Part shown: positions 1-5,778 of the stretch, one piece after another
How the letters are laid out: every line of letters starts with the position of its first letter
Numbering within the stretch: position 1 is the first letter of the stretch
Source of the DNA: JBDRLV01 sp043812755
Lineage (GTDB): Bacteria > Patescibacteriota > Patescibacteriia > UBA9934 > GWF2-40-263
DNA: 11,722 nucleotides
NCBI GenBank assembly: GCA_043812755.1
Contig: JBDRLV010000084.1
Coordinates: 1-11,722 of the forward strand
Direction: 5' to 3'
Position numbers and translations under genes: made by a program
Notes under the pieces: generated by a model
Told to the model about the DNA's origin: nothing
Seen by the model: the letters and a program-made list of their open reading frames with translations, nothing else
Database searches by the model: none

Positions 1-15
1 TTTATAAACTTTTTA

Positions 16-107
16 TTGTCATTCTGAGCCAATAGGTGAAGAATCTAATTGATTAAACAATAGGATCCTTACGTCGGGCCGTCTGATGGCCCTCCTCAGG
101 ATGACAA
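16..107. repeat. MITE-like hairpin element with 13-bp inverted ends
   Basis: The left end TTGTCATTCTGAG (16-28) and right end CTCAGGATGACAA (95-107) are inverted repeats matching at 12 of 13 positions. Inside there is a second imperfect stem (GAAGAATC side against GGATCCTT side) and a hairpin GGGCC/GGCCC. The whole 92-bp unit can fold into one cruciform or RNA hairpin. Ends of the type GTCATTCTGAG...GAAGAATC are familiar as dispersed non-coding repeats in several bacterial groups; that resemblance is from memory. No ORF or transposase is present, so any movement would be in trans. Confidence 0.6.
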
Positions 108-156
108 GTCTGTTTCCAAACTCTGGAGGATTCAATTGTAATGACCTTCCCTTTGT

Positions 157-174
157 CATGAGAATATTCTCATG
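157..174. other. 18-bp perfect palindrome
   Basis: CATGAGAATATTCTCATG is a perfect palindrome with no spacer, in non-coding sequence. It could be a protein-binding site for a dimeric regulator, but there is no adjacent promoter that I can identify, so the role is open. Confidence 0.4.
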
Positions 175-269
175 CTACTTGTTTCATCACATGACAAGGA
201 TGTTTGGAGACATGAATCTCCTCCATTCACGTCCCCTTAATCTCATTATCATGAGTTAAATTTTCAACA

Positions 270-1010
270 TCCTGTCTTTGAAACTGTTTTTGCAGCTCTC
301 AGACAAGGTTGTTTGCTCTCTAAAACATCCAATTGAATTAGATACTTTAGGGAATGGGAAGCACAACGTTTCAGTCGCGCTTCCCCTGGTTGTACCCGGG
401 TGGGGTACAAAGAGCTTTTATCCTCACCGCCGGGATTCGACCGGAACTGACGCAAGGAAAGGGGATGTGGAACCTGTTGTATCCACACACCTGAGAAAGA
501 ACGGGCTTGCTGCCGAAGCAGCTCCAGGGGCTTCTCATCAGCTTTCGCTATGGCTAAATTACTAGCAGAGAGAAGTAATATGGAAATCTTTGTTTTGCTA
601 TGGCGAGCTCAACTTGGATTCCCTTAGCAGAATGACGCCAGTGCGTCGCGTGCAGTTTGGTGTGGGCTTCACCCTTTACTTCTTCCGAAGACCAGACCGA
701 CCTGCTGACGTAGTCCTTGATGGACTTTCTGAGCGCTGCCTCGTACTGAGGCGGGTACTACAGACTTCTTCAAGTGGACAGCACGATGCTGCAGACAAAT
801 CCTAATTTCTCAGTTTTTGCCCACTCATATGGAGGAGACTGATGATGCAGTGACCGAGGCAAGCCTCAGGTGTACACCGTGGTTACTGGGCGTGTTATTA
901 GAGTCAGCCAAGGCCGAGTCTTATAACTTAGTAACCTCTGTCATCCTCAGCGCTTGCGTTGGATGAACAGTGCTCTTCCCCCTCCAAATGAGTAGGTAAA
1001 ATGGTAGATG
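270..1010 (-). other. Non-coding, strongly structured tract (possible RNA, minus strand)
   Basis: No ORF here looks like a real gene. The tract is GC-richer than the coding genes and rich in hairpins: GCTGC/GCAGC at 509-522, GCCTC/GAGGC at 738-752, CAGCA/TGCTG near 779-791, GGTTACT/AGTAACC with inner GTTAT/ATAAC at 881-936, and a TTGTACCC/GGGTACAA hairpin near 393-413. On the minus strand the first of these closes with a C(UUCG)G tetraloop, and a CTTC/GAAG stem near 681-692 closes with a GGAA loop, so the minus strand is the better RNA reading. I could not find its own promoter or terminator. It lies downstream of the minus-strand RNA ending at 1016 and might be reached by readthrough. Confidence 0.35.
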
Positions 1011-1015
1011 TAACG

Positions 1016-1066
1016 AAAAAAGCAGATTTTCATACATCTGCGAGAGACATACAAAAATCTGCTTTT
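1016..1066 (-). terminator. Intrinsic terminator of the 1203-1016 RNA
   Basis: On the minus strand a stem of about 11 bp (AAGCAGATTTT against AAAATCTGCTT) is followed by a run of six T. Its loop of about 23 nt contains TCTCTCGC, complementary to GCGAGAGA further upstream in the same RNA. Confidence 0.85.
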
Positions 1067-1203
1067 CACACGCAAATATTGGGATTTATACCAAACATGC
1101 GTGTATTGCCCAGTTTTCACTGGGTTTGCCTGGTTAACCTACCAGGTAAAGGCTCTCTCGCTCAATTTATGTAAAGGGCAACTTTTGCCTTTTCTTATCG
1201 TGT
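1016..1203 (-). ncRNA. Small structured RNA, about 188 nt, unknown family
   Basis: The unit is bounded by a near-consensus promoter (1210-1238) and a strong terminator (1016-1066), both on the minus strand, with no ORF between them. In RNA order it shows a GGCAA/TTGCC hairpin, then GCGAGAGA, then CCTGGT/ACCAGG (1129-1146), CCCAGT-GAAA-ACTGGG with a GNRA tetraloop (1109-1124), ACACGCA/TGCGTGT with an inner TTGG/CCAA (1068-1104), and finally the terminator. GCGAGAGA (plus-strand 1154-1161) can pair over 8 bp with TCTCTCGC in the terminator loop (plus-strand 1040-1047), giving a pseudoknot. The length is like 6S RNA, but the chain of separate hairpins is not the 6S shape, and SRP core motifs are absent. 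Function is unknown. A terminator-loop pseudoknot would also fit a regulatory leader. Confidence 0.7.
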
Positions 1204-1209
1204 AAATAC

Positions 1210-1238
1210 AGTATAGCATATATTGTCAGTTCTGTCAA
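1210..1238 (-). promoter_or_regulatory. Strong sigma70-type promoter for the 188-nt RNA
   Basis: On the minus strand: TTGACA (1238-1233), 17-bp spacer ending in TGC (extended -10), then TATACT (1215-1210). Predicted start near 1203. Confidence 0.85.
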
Positions 1239-1332
1239 GACCCCTACCCCCCTATTTTACTTAACTTAGCCAAATTTTCTGCTTTTCAATAAAATACAAA
1301 AGAAAAATAACAATGAAATATATTTGAAAATC

Positions 1333-1360
1333 AAAAAACCGGCAAAAACCGGTTCTTTTT
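1333..1360. terminator. Bidirectional intrinsic terminator after the DHH gene
   Basis: Stem AACCGG (1337-1342) / CCGGTT (1349-1354) with a 6-nt loop. It has a T run on both strands (A run at 1333-1338 for the minus strand, TCTTTTT at 1354-1360 for the plus strand). It lies 18 bp past the stop of the DHH-family gene. Confidence 0.75.
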
Positions 1361-1377
1361 ATATCATCTACAACCTT

Positions 1378-2238
1378 CTACTTTATTACAGTCTCTAAAA
1401 ACCCCTGCACCTTTTCAAGAGTGACCTTTTTCTTCTTTTTTGAATTTTGATAACCCCAATTACAATCCATGCCAAATGTAAATCCTCCAAAATGCTTAAG
1501 AAGTGCTCGGGCATGTTTGGACTCCTGCACATAAATAAACCCCCGCTTTTTTTCTACTATAATAAGAGATGTTGGCTTACCAATTTCGCGGGCAATAATA
1601 AGAGAGATACGGGAACGCATGCCAATTCCTGAATTGTCTTCTATCACAATAAACTTGCCCCATTGTTTTCTGATCTTCCATAAATCTTCTGCAATCTTGT
1701 CTTTTTTCTTTTCATGGCTCATGTCCTTAACGCTTCCCATTAATTGTTTTTGATAATCAATAATTTTCTCAATCTCTTTTTTTGAATAATGAGCGCGACG
1801 CAGAGCCCACACAAATCCCCTATCCATGATAGCAATCCCACGCACAAGCCGAGGATTAAACCCCAGTTTTTTTAATCTAACACTGCCAAGTCTAAACAAT
1901 TTTAAAAACTGCTCAAGAGAAGACGGCAACACCTTGCCTGTTTTTTTATTATGAGCACGATCAAGATCGTCGTAATAATGATGATCAATAATCACAAGCT
2001 CAATTCCAAACTTTTTAATTTTTTCTTCATTTTTAACTCCAGGCATTTCAACAACAATCACTTTTTTCCAACCGCCCTTGCGAACAGTAGCCACAAAATC
2101 ACGTCCTTTATCAAGCGTGGCTCCATGTGCCTGGCCTGAACGTATAATATTTATTCCCATCTTATCTGCAATCCGCATTATCAAAACCGCTTCTGCGTCA
2201 TTTGGTGGAATAATTAAAACTGTGTCTGATAATTTCAT
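1378..2238 (-). CDS. DHH-family phosphoesterase-like protein (286 aa)
   Basis: The protein carries the family's signature at residues 81-87 (LVIIDHH), where D85-H86-H87 would bind metal. A further conserved-position aspartate is at D139 (GIAIMDRG). A C-terminal part (about 200-260) resembles a DHHA1-type substrate domain, ending in FGGFTFGMD where the classic GGH is GGF. DHH proteins include RecJ, NrnA oligoribonucleases and cyclic-dinucleotide phosphodiesterases. Motif I is degenerate (PPNDAEAV at 11-18 instead of a clear DxD) and motif II reads VVEMPG, with E where D is usual, so catalytic activity is uncertain. I chose ATG 2238 because a TATAAT box (2253-2248) lies just upstream and leaves only a 3-nt leader; the in-frame ATG at 2256 would precede the promoter. 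The tail is lysine-rich. A substrate cannot be named. Confidence 0.85.
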   Translation of the reverse strand: MKLSDTVLIIPPNDAEAVLIMRIADKMGINIIRSGQAHGATLDKGRDFVATVRKGGWKKVIVVEMPGVKNEEKIKKFGIELVIIDHHYYDDLDRAHNKKTGKVLPSSLEQFLKLFRLGSVRLKKLGFNPRLVRGIAIMDRGFVWALRRAHYSKKEIEKIIDYQKQLMGSVKDMSHEKKKDKIAEDLWKIRKQWGKFIVIEDNSGIGMRSRISLIIAREIGKPTSLIIVEKKRGFIYVQESKHARALLKHFGGFTFGMDCNWGYQNSKKKKKVTLEKVQGFLETVIK

Positions 2239-2247
2239 AGTATATGT

Positions 2248-2253
2248 ATTATA
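2248..2253 (-). promoter_or_regulatory. -10 box of the DHH-family gene; near-leaderless start
   Basis: A perfect TATAAT on the minus strand ends 9 nt before the ATG at 2238, so transcription would begin at or within a few bases of the start codon. There is no SD site and no clear -35. Confidence 0.6.
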
Positions 2254-2255
2254 CA

Positions 2256-2445
2256 CTATTTAGATCTTGTTATTGATATTGGGCCGCCTCCCTTGATTTT
2301 CAATTAAATACTATAGCACGTGAGACACAATCATGATTAAGATGATCCTGCGGATCTTACACAAAACCCTGCTTTCCGCACGGATCATAATCGACTGGTC
2401 AAACAGCCAACTTTTTTGTACACTATAAATAATTAAAATAACAAT
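2256..2445. other. Divergent intergenic region with an imperfect inverted repeat
   Basis: The space between the DHH gene and the 170-aa gene holds both promoters and an inverted repeat: ATGATCCTGCGG (2342-2353) against CCGCACGGATCAT (2376-2388), 11 pairs with small bulges. For the plus-strand gene, AT-rich sequence with TATAAA near 2426-2431 is the best -10 candidate; no good -35 or SD was found. Confidence 0.4.
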
Positions 2446-2958
2446 ATGCATGAAAGACAATTACACAACGATTCAGAAAACATGCGAATCCCTCGCATGA
2501 CTAGTGCTGAAATAAGAAAATGGGAAAGACAATTAGCAAAAGAAGGATTGCCCGCAGAGCCCAAGCCAGACAAAGGTAAAATTGCCCTTGAAAAAATACA
2601 TGGCATCAGAAAGAGTGACTCAATGAAAATTTATCATGCACTTCAGCGCTACTGGGCTGGAAGAGTAACTGGCGGTTTCTATGGCGCCCATAAACTAGTT
2701 GTACAAGAAATTGCTGATTCTGCAGGTGTTAAAGCAAGTCAAGTTGATGGAAATCTTGTTGAACAGATTGGTATTGAAATGGGAAACATTGAAGCGCGAG
2801 CACATCAAATTGCTTCTAAAGTCTCAAAAGCTGGTGGTACTCCAAGAAGAATGAAAGAAACGGCCAGAAAGAATATTCAAGAAGAATTCGGTAATCTTGA
2901 TCCTGATGCACTAGATATGATAGTTGAAAAAATAGAAGATAAGTTCTTCAATCTATAA
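2446..2958 (+). CDS. Conserved-looking hypothetical protein (170 aa)
   Basis: I do not recognise this protein. It is soluble, highly charged and probably mostly helical, with no signal peptide or membrane segment. The N-terminal 40 residues are rich in R, K, E and P (RIPRMTSAEIRKWERQLAKEGLP). The middle (about 58-105) contains a tyrosine- and glycine-bearing stretch (YHALQRYWAGRVTGGFYGAHK) followed by EIADSAGVKASQVDGNL, which has the rhythm of a helix-turn-helix but is not a clear match. The C-terminus is acidic (DPDALDMIVEKIEDKFFNL). ATG 2446 gives the longest frame; ATG 2482 (MRIPRM) is an alternative, and neither has an SD. A terminator follows directly, so it is monocistronic. Confidence 0.75.
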   Translation: MHERQLHNDSENMRIPRMTSAEIRKWERQLAKEGLPAEPKPDKGKIALEKIHGIRKSDSMKIYHALQRYWAGRVTGGFYGAHKLVVQEIADSAGVKASQVDGNLVEQIGIEMGNIEARAHQIASKVSKAGGTPRRMKETARKNIQEEFGNLDPDALDMIVEKIEDKFFNL

Positions 2959-2963
2959 AGTAT

Positions 2964-3001
2964 AAAAACAAACAGTGCAATACAAGCTCTGTTTTGTTTT
3001 T
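2964..3001 (+). terminator. Intrinsic terminator of the 170-aa gene
   Basis: AAAAACAAACAG pairs with CTGTTTTGTTTTT (one bulged base). The 3' arm itself supplies the T-rich tail. Confidence 0.65.
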
Positions 3002-3018
3002 AAAAAAATATGATAAAT

Positions 3019-3060
3019 GAAAAAACCCTCGCACAAGTAAACTAACTCATACAGAGGGTT
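3019..3060 (-). terminator. Intrinsic terminator downstream of tmRNA
   Basis: On the minus strand AACCCTC (3060-3054) pairs with GAGGGTT (3030-3024), followed by TTTTTTCATTT. It lies 165 nt past the mature tmRNA 3' end, with a palindromic element in between. Confidence 0.7.
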
Positions 3061-3068
3061 GAGGGAAT

Positions 3069-3221
3069 AAAACGGTCAAAATTGGATGAGGTGTTGATGA
3101 ATGGGATGCCGGCGCAGGAGCCGTACTTAATGGTACGGCGACAAGACGGCAGGGACCCATGCCTGCCCACCGAAGCTTTAGCGAAGGTGGGAATCAACAG
3201 ATCGCCAATTTTGAATGTTTT
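3069..3221. repeat. Palindromic element copy 1, abutting the tmRNA 3' end
   Basis: The ends are inverted repeats (3069-3085 and 3205-3221, 15 of 17 matching; core CAAAATTGG/CCAATTTTG). Inside are a GCCGTAC/GTACGGC hairpin, a GGG-TGCC/GGCA-CCC stem around it, and a CCCACC/GGTGGG hairpin. The left part (ATGAGGTGTTGATGAATGGG) aligns with the other two copies. The right end stops 3 nt short of the CCA of tmRNA, so it separates the mature RNA from its terminator. No ORF. Confidence 0.7.
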
Positions 3222-3334
3222 ATCTGGTGGAGCTGGGGGGAATCGAACCCCCGTCCAGAATGTTTCCAATCAAGAATCTACGTGCGTAGTCTGTTTTTTA
3301 TACTCTTGTAAACCGCCAGCAGACAGGCTGTAAT

Positions 3335-3464
3335 GAGGCCACTGAAAAACTAGTGATCTGTTGGCTTACGGGAGGCCCCGCCACCTGCTCAACGTACGTC
3401 TTGTACGTCTCGCAGGATGGCTTCCCCGTGCACCAACATCTCAGCTCGTTTTTAAAGTGGCCTC
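3335..3464. repeat. Palindromic element copy inserted inside tmRNA
   Basis: Perfect 9-bp inverted ends GAGGCCACT/AGTGGCCTC (3335-3343 and 3456-3464), with a second 6-bp AAAAAC/GTTTTT layer. In the tmRNA direction the core reads GGGGAAGCCATC, then CCTGC, a GACGTAC/GTACGT hairpin, GCAGG, then GGTGGCGGGGCC. This matches the copy at 5779-5905 over most of its core. It lies directly beside CAAGAGT (3465-3471, plus strand), which can pair with ACTCTTG (3302-3308). The insert therefore projects from a tmRNA helix loop in the pseudoknot region and leaves tag and acceptor domains intact. Confidence 0.8.
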
Positions 3465-3578
3465 CAAGAGTTTCCCTTGTGTCTTAGCATCGGCTACCAG
3501 AGCATCTTGCCGATGAGCAACCAATTTAATGACGCTGGACACTGAAGGCATTGGCAAACCTTCAGGCCAACGGACGGC

Positions 3579-3608
3579 CTAAGCCGCCAGCTGGGTCGCG
3601 TTGGCGTC
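3579..3608 (-). other. tmRNA tag-peptide reading frame
   Basis: Codons GAC GCC AAC GCG ACC CAG CTG GCG GCT TAG encode DANATQLAA; with the alanine charged on tmRNA the tag would be ADANATQLAA. Alignment to the E. coli determinant (TAGTC before the resume codon) places GAC as resume codon here (TAGCT before GAC). The LAA terminus is the usual ClpXP-type degron. Confidence 0.85.
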
Positions 3609-3697
3609 AGCTATGGTTTGATCGCTTTTTACGAGGTTGCAATCATCCCCGGCACGCATCCATCTCTTCCATCACCCTGTCGAAACCAATCAGCCCC

Positions 3698-4240
3698 AAA
3701 GTTTTGTACAACCTTCTCAATGTCCATTCTTACAAACAGACACTCAGAAGGGTTGTCCTGAGTATGGCTAACTCAAAACTAGTAGGGCACTTCCACTTCG
3801 GCCCTAACCTTGCACCTAGCACGGCACAAGGTGCAGCAACGCACGCCCCTCCCAGTCTTAGTTATTTGGTATCCATCTCTGACCTGTGGCTAGGTTAAAG
3901 AGGTTTCCTGGTGCACTTTTAAGTGCGCGAGCTACAATCTTAGCTTTCTCCGCCAAGACTGTTTACAGAATCCATCTTCTGGTCACTGCCGGTAGCAATG
4001 CCACAAGTGGTTCTGTCATCTTGCTCTACCAAGAAACCACAGTGGGGCAACCACTGTAGGATACTGACTGGTTTTTCCACGTCCAATCAGGGCATACCCC
4101 GTCGGAACATGCAAAAACGTTGCTGGCTTGTTAAAGAACTAATTTTGCTGTCCAGTTTTTTTTCGCTGGAACAGTGCTTCAATGTTCTGGGTTGTGATCT
4201 CTTTTCCAATTCTCACAACAGCTAAATTGCAATTGTGACA
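3698..4240. other. Structured non-coding region between two minus-strand RNAs
   Basis: No credible ORF. Hairpins include ACAGTGG/CCACTGT (4039-4057), GCACT/AGTGC near 3915-3930 and TGCACC/GGTGCA near 3814-3836. It may be a tmRNA 5' precursor or a separate minus-strand RNA. The only promoter-like sequence found is weak (TTGGAC, 17 bp, TATCCT on the minus strand around 4060-4090), and no internal terminator was seen. Confidence 0.35.
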
Positions 4241-4266
4241 ATAAGAAAAGAGACTCGATGAGTCCC
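4239..4266 (-). terminator. Intrinsic terminator of the 4634-4242 RNA
   Basis: On the minus strand GGGACTC-ATC-GAGTCTC (7 bp, one G-U) is followed by TTTTCTTATT. Confidence 0.75.
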
Positions 4267-4634
4267 CAGCTTAAATTGTGTATATAAAACTCTTTACCCC
4301 AAAACTTTGGCCATAGTATCTACAAAGGTTCTGGGGTAAACCCAAGTAAATAGTGTATGACCAAGGTCTTGGGACTAAGAGTCCCACTCTCTCCCGCTTT
4401 TTACTCTCCTGGTCTTTAACCAGCCCCTAACGTAGCTCTGCAATGCAAAGCGAAGTAGGGTCCCCTGATGACCCAGCATGGCCGGGCACCCAATAGTCGA
4501 TTAGGTTTTTGCGAAAAAACTAATGTTTTTTCTTTATCTTCTGTAATTACTGGATTATTCCTTATTCGAACTGATGAGTATTATCATCTGACAAGCATTC
4601 CAGACGATATTTTGGTTTGTTCATTTCAATTGAA
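4242..4634 (-). ncRNA. Structured RNA, about 393 nt, unknown family
   Basis: It is bounded by a strong promoter (4641-4669) and an intrinsic terminator (4239-4266), both on the minus strand. The 5' 130 nt are AT-rich. The rest is a chain of hairpins: GGGTC/GACCC (4458-4474), GCTTTG/CAGAGC (around 4434-4452), CTGGT/ACCAG (4409-4423), GGGACT/AGTCCC (4371-4385), and a long 15-pair stem at 4295-4338 with one bulge. The size would suit RNase P RNA, but I could not find its conserved GAAAGTCC and ACAGAA core, so I do not assign it. A 20-codon frame starting MNKPKYRLE begins about 10 nt from the predicted start without an SD; a tiny peptide is possible but unsupported. Confidence 0.6.
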
Positions 4635-4640
4635 CTCGGA

Positions 4641-4669
4641 ATATTATCATAACCTAATTTTTTTGTCAA
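4641..4669 (-). promoter_or_regulatory. Strong promoter for the 393-nt RNA
   Basis: Minus strand: TTGACA (4669-4664), 17-bp spacer ending TGA, TAATAT (4646-4641). It is divergent from the promoter at 4778, with 108 bp between the two -35 boxes. That interval holds an imperfect inverted repeat AACAT...ATGTT (4733-4755). Confidence 0.85.
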
Positions 4670-4777
4670 GTCTTTGGGGTCTTATCTTTCTTTTTTGACT
4701 AAACTAACATAAAAACAATGTTTTTTTATCGCGAACATGGCTATGCATGCAATGTTATTATTACTGTCTCAACATGC

Positions 4778-4806
4778 TTGACAAATATCAACAATTATGA
4801 TACAGT
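4778..4806 (+). promoter_or_regulatory. Strong promoter for the secreted-protein transcript
   Basis: TTGACA (4778-4783), 17-bp spacer ending TGA, TACAGT (4801-4806). Predicted start near 4813. The leader of about 95 nt contains an AAGGAT/ATCCTT hairpin. Confidence 0.8.
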
Positions 4807-4907
4807 ATGATCTCTTTTCATAGAGAATAAGGATTCTTGTGGCTATCCTTGCCTATTGTGGGCCAGGAAGCCTATGGAAAACCTAGGGGAATCCCTGGGA
4901 GGTGAGA

Positions 4908-5456
4908 ATGTTGAGGAACAGTATGTGTGGTGTATTTGGCAGGTTTTTCTTGATTTGCGCACTTGGATCTTTGGGTCTTGGATCAGGCAATCCCGAGCCT
5001 GAAGGTAAAAACGCAAAAACAGCAAAAACAAGCCATGATGAAAGTGCTGACCGAATTAGCACTACCTATCCTCAACACCCTGGCGCGCTGGTGTATGGTA
5101 TTGCACCAGAAGGTCAATCGCGCTCAGGTGTAAGTAGTGATGATGAAGGTGATGCTTGGGTTGAAGTAAGAAGTAGAAGTACGTTTTACGTTTACGATGA
5201 TGGAAAAGAAAAAGACTGCGACAAAGCCCAGCAACACCAAGAGCAAAAAGTAACAGGCCTCAAGCTCAATGATGACCCAGCTAAGCTGGGTGATGAGATG
5301 AAGACATCCGGGCACAATGAAACGCGTGTTTCATTGACCTTGGCTGAACTCAACATTGAGACACTGACACGGCCTGAGAAACCAACAGCTCCAGCATCCT
5401 CACTGCCAGCTCCTACTGTGGATCCCCGATCTGCGGAGGATGCCATGAATGGTTGA
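4908..5456 (+). CDS. Predicted secreted, mostly disordered protein (182 aa)
   Basis: I do not recognise this protein. The N-terminus is a typical signal peptide: short basic start (MLRNSM), hydrophobic core VFGRFFLICALGSLGLG (9-25), then small residues and a polar mature part beginning near NPEPEG. No lipobox is evident (the Cys in FLIC lacks the pattern). The mature chain is rich in D, E, K, S, T and P, ends with a proline/alanine segment (PTAPASSLPAPTVDP), and contains one more hydrophobic stretch (TFYVYDDG). ATG 4908 is chosen because GGGAGG (4897-4902) sits 5 nt upstream, a real SD unlike the housekeeping genes here; GTG 4902 is in frame but overlaps the SD. The frame is long for GC-rich non-coding sequence and its codons look coding. 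It may be a surface or exported protein. Confidence 0.65.
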   Translation: MLRNSMCGVFGRFFLICALGSLGLGSGNPEPEGKNAKTAKTSHDESADRISTTYPQHPGALVYGIAPEGQSRSGVSSDDEGDAWVEVRSRSTFYVYDDGKEKDCDKAQQHQEQKVTGLKLNDDPAKLGDEMKTSGHNETRVSLTLAELNIETLTRPEKPTAPASSLPAPTVDPRSAEDAMNG

Positions 5457-5730
5457 TGTATTTAGCCTGGCAATGAGGACGCGCGCAAGAATGCGCAAAC
5501 AGAAACAAGACCACGCAATGACAACAGCAATGCTGAAAAGTGATACAGCAATGCACGATGTAACTGCAGCGGTCTAACGCTCATGGAGCCTGACGTGAGC
5601 AACAACTTTCAGAGCCTGAGACTCATCGATTTTTGTACCGAGCATGACACAAGTTAAGTTCGGCACACCAGACCTCAGCCTTAGCAGTGCAGGGAAATAA
5701 AAAACCCCAGTACATGCTGAGGCTTTTTTC
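5457..5730 (+). terminator. 3' region and terminator of the secreted-protein transcript
   Basis: About 215 nt follow the stop codon, containing a possible 34-codon frame (5473-5577, MRTRARMRKQ..., no SD, weak). The terminator is CCTCAGC (5673-5679) / GCTGAGG (5716-5722) followed by CTTTTTTC. The 36-nt loop has its own GGG/CCC pairing. Confidence 0.55.
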
Positions 5731-5778
5731 ATTCTTTCTTTTCGTCACACTACTACACTACAAACAATGATTATTGTG

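Larger units (their letters stand above)
3225..3697 (-). ncRNA. ssrA: tmRNA (transfer-messenger RNA)
   Basis: tmRNA rescues ribosomes stalled on broken mRNAs and tags the nascent chain for proteolysis. The 5' end GGGGCTG (3697-3691) pairs over 7 bp with CAGCTCC before an encoded ACCA end (3225). The 5' domain has the diagnostic GGTTTCGAC and the T-arm is GGGGGTTCGATTCCCCC. PK1 is preserved: CGGGG with CCTCG, and TGATTGC with GCGATCA around the conserved CCTCGTAAAAAGC. The tag frame follows ATAGCT and encodes DANATQLAA then TAG. The 3' part has ACGCACGTAGA near the acceptor. At 473 nt it is long. The excess is a 130-nt palindromic insert (3335-3464); without it the RNA is 343 nt, close to E. 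coli's 363. The promoter is unclear; a TACAAA (3708-3703) sits just upstream. Confidence 0.96.

Noticed and set aside
500..540. Minus-strand CTGATGAGAAGC...GCTTC as a hammerhead ribozyme core
   Set aside because: Stem II could form, but the required GAAA after it is absent (GGCA instead).
278..565. 95-codon plus-strand ORF in the first kilobase
   Set aside because: No SD or promoter, no domain, and it lies across hairpins of the non-coding tract.
716..732. CAGAAAGTCC on the minus strand as the RNase P P4/J3-4 signature; a similar CAGAAAGTCC at about 7698
   Set aside because: The matching ACAGAA/CCGGC 3' strand and other conserved RNase P segments are missing at both places, and a 12-mer shared by chance is expected.
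3551..3898. 115-codon plus-strand ORF over the tmRNA 5' region
   Set aside because: It runs antisense through the tmRNA and its structured flank; composition reflects RNA structure, not a protein.
4440..4630. Possible frameshifted small protein (MNKPKYRLE... joined to ...NNPVITEDKEK...) in the 393-nt RNA
   Set aside because: Needs an undocumented -1 shift, the second part has no start codon, and the open stretch is not longer than chance allows.
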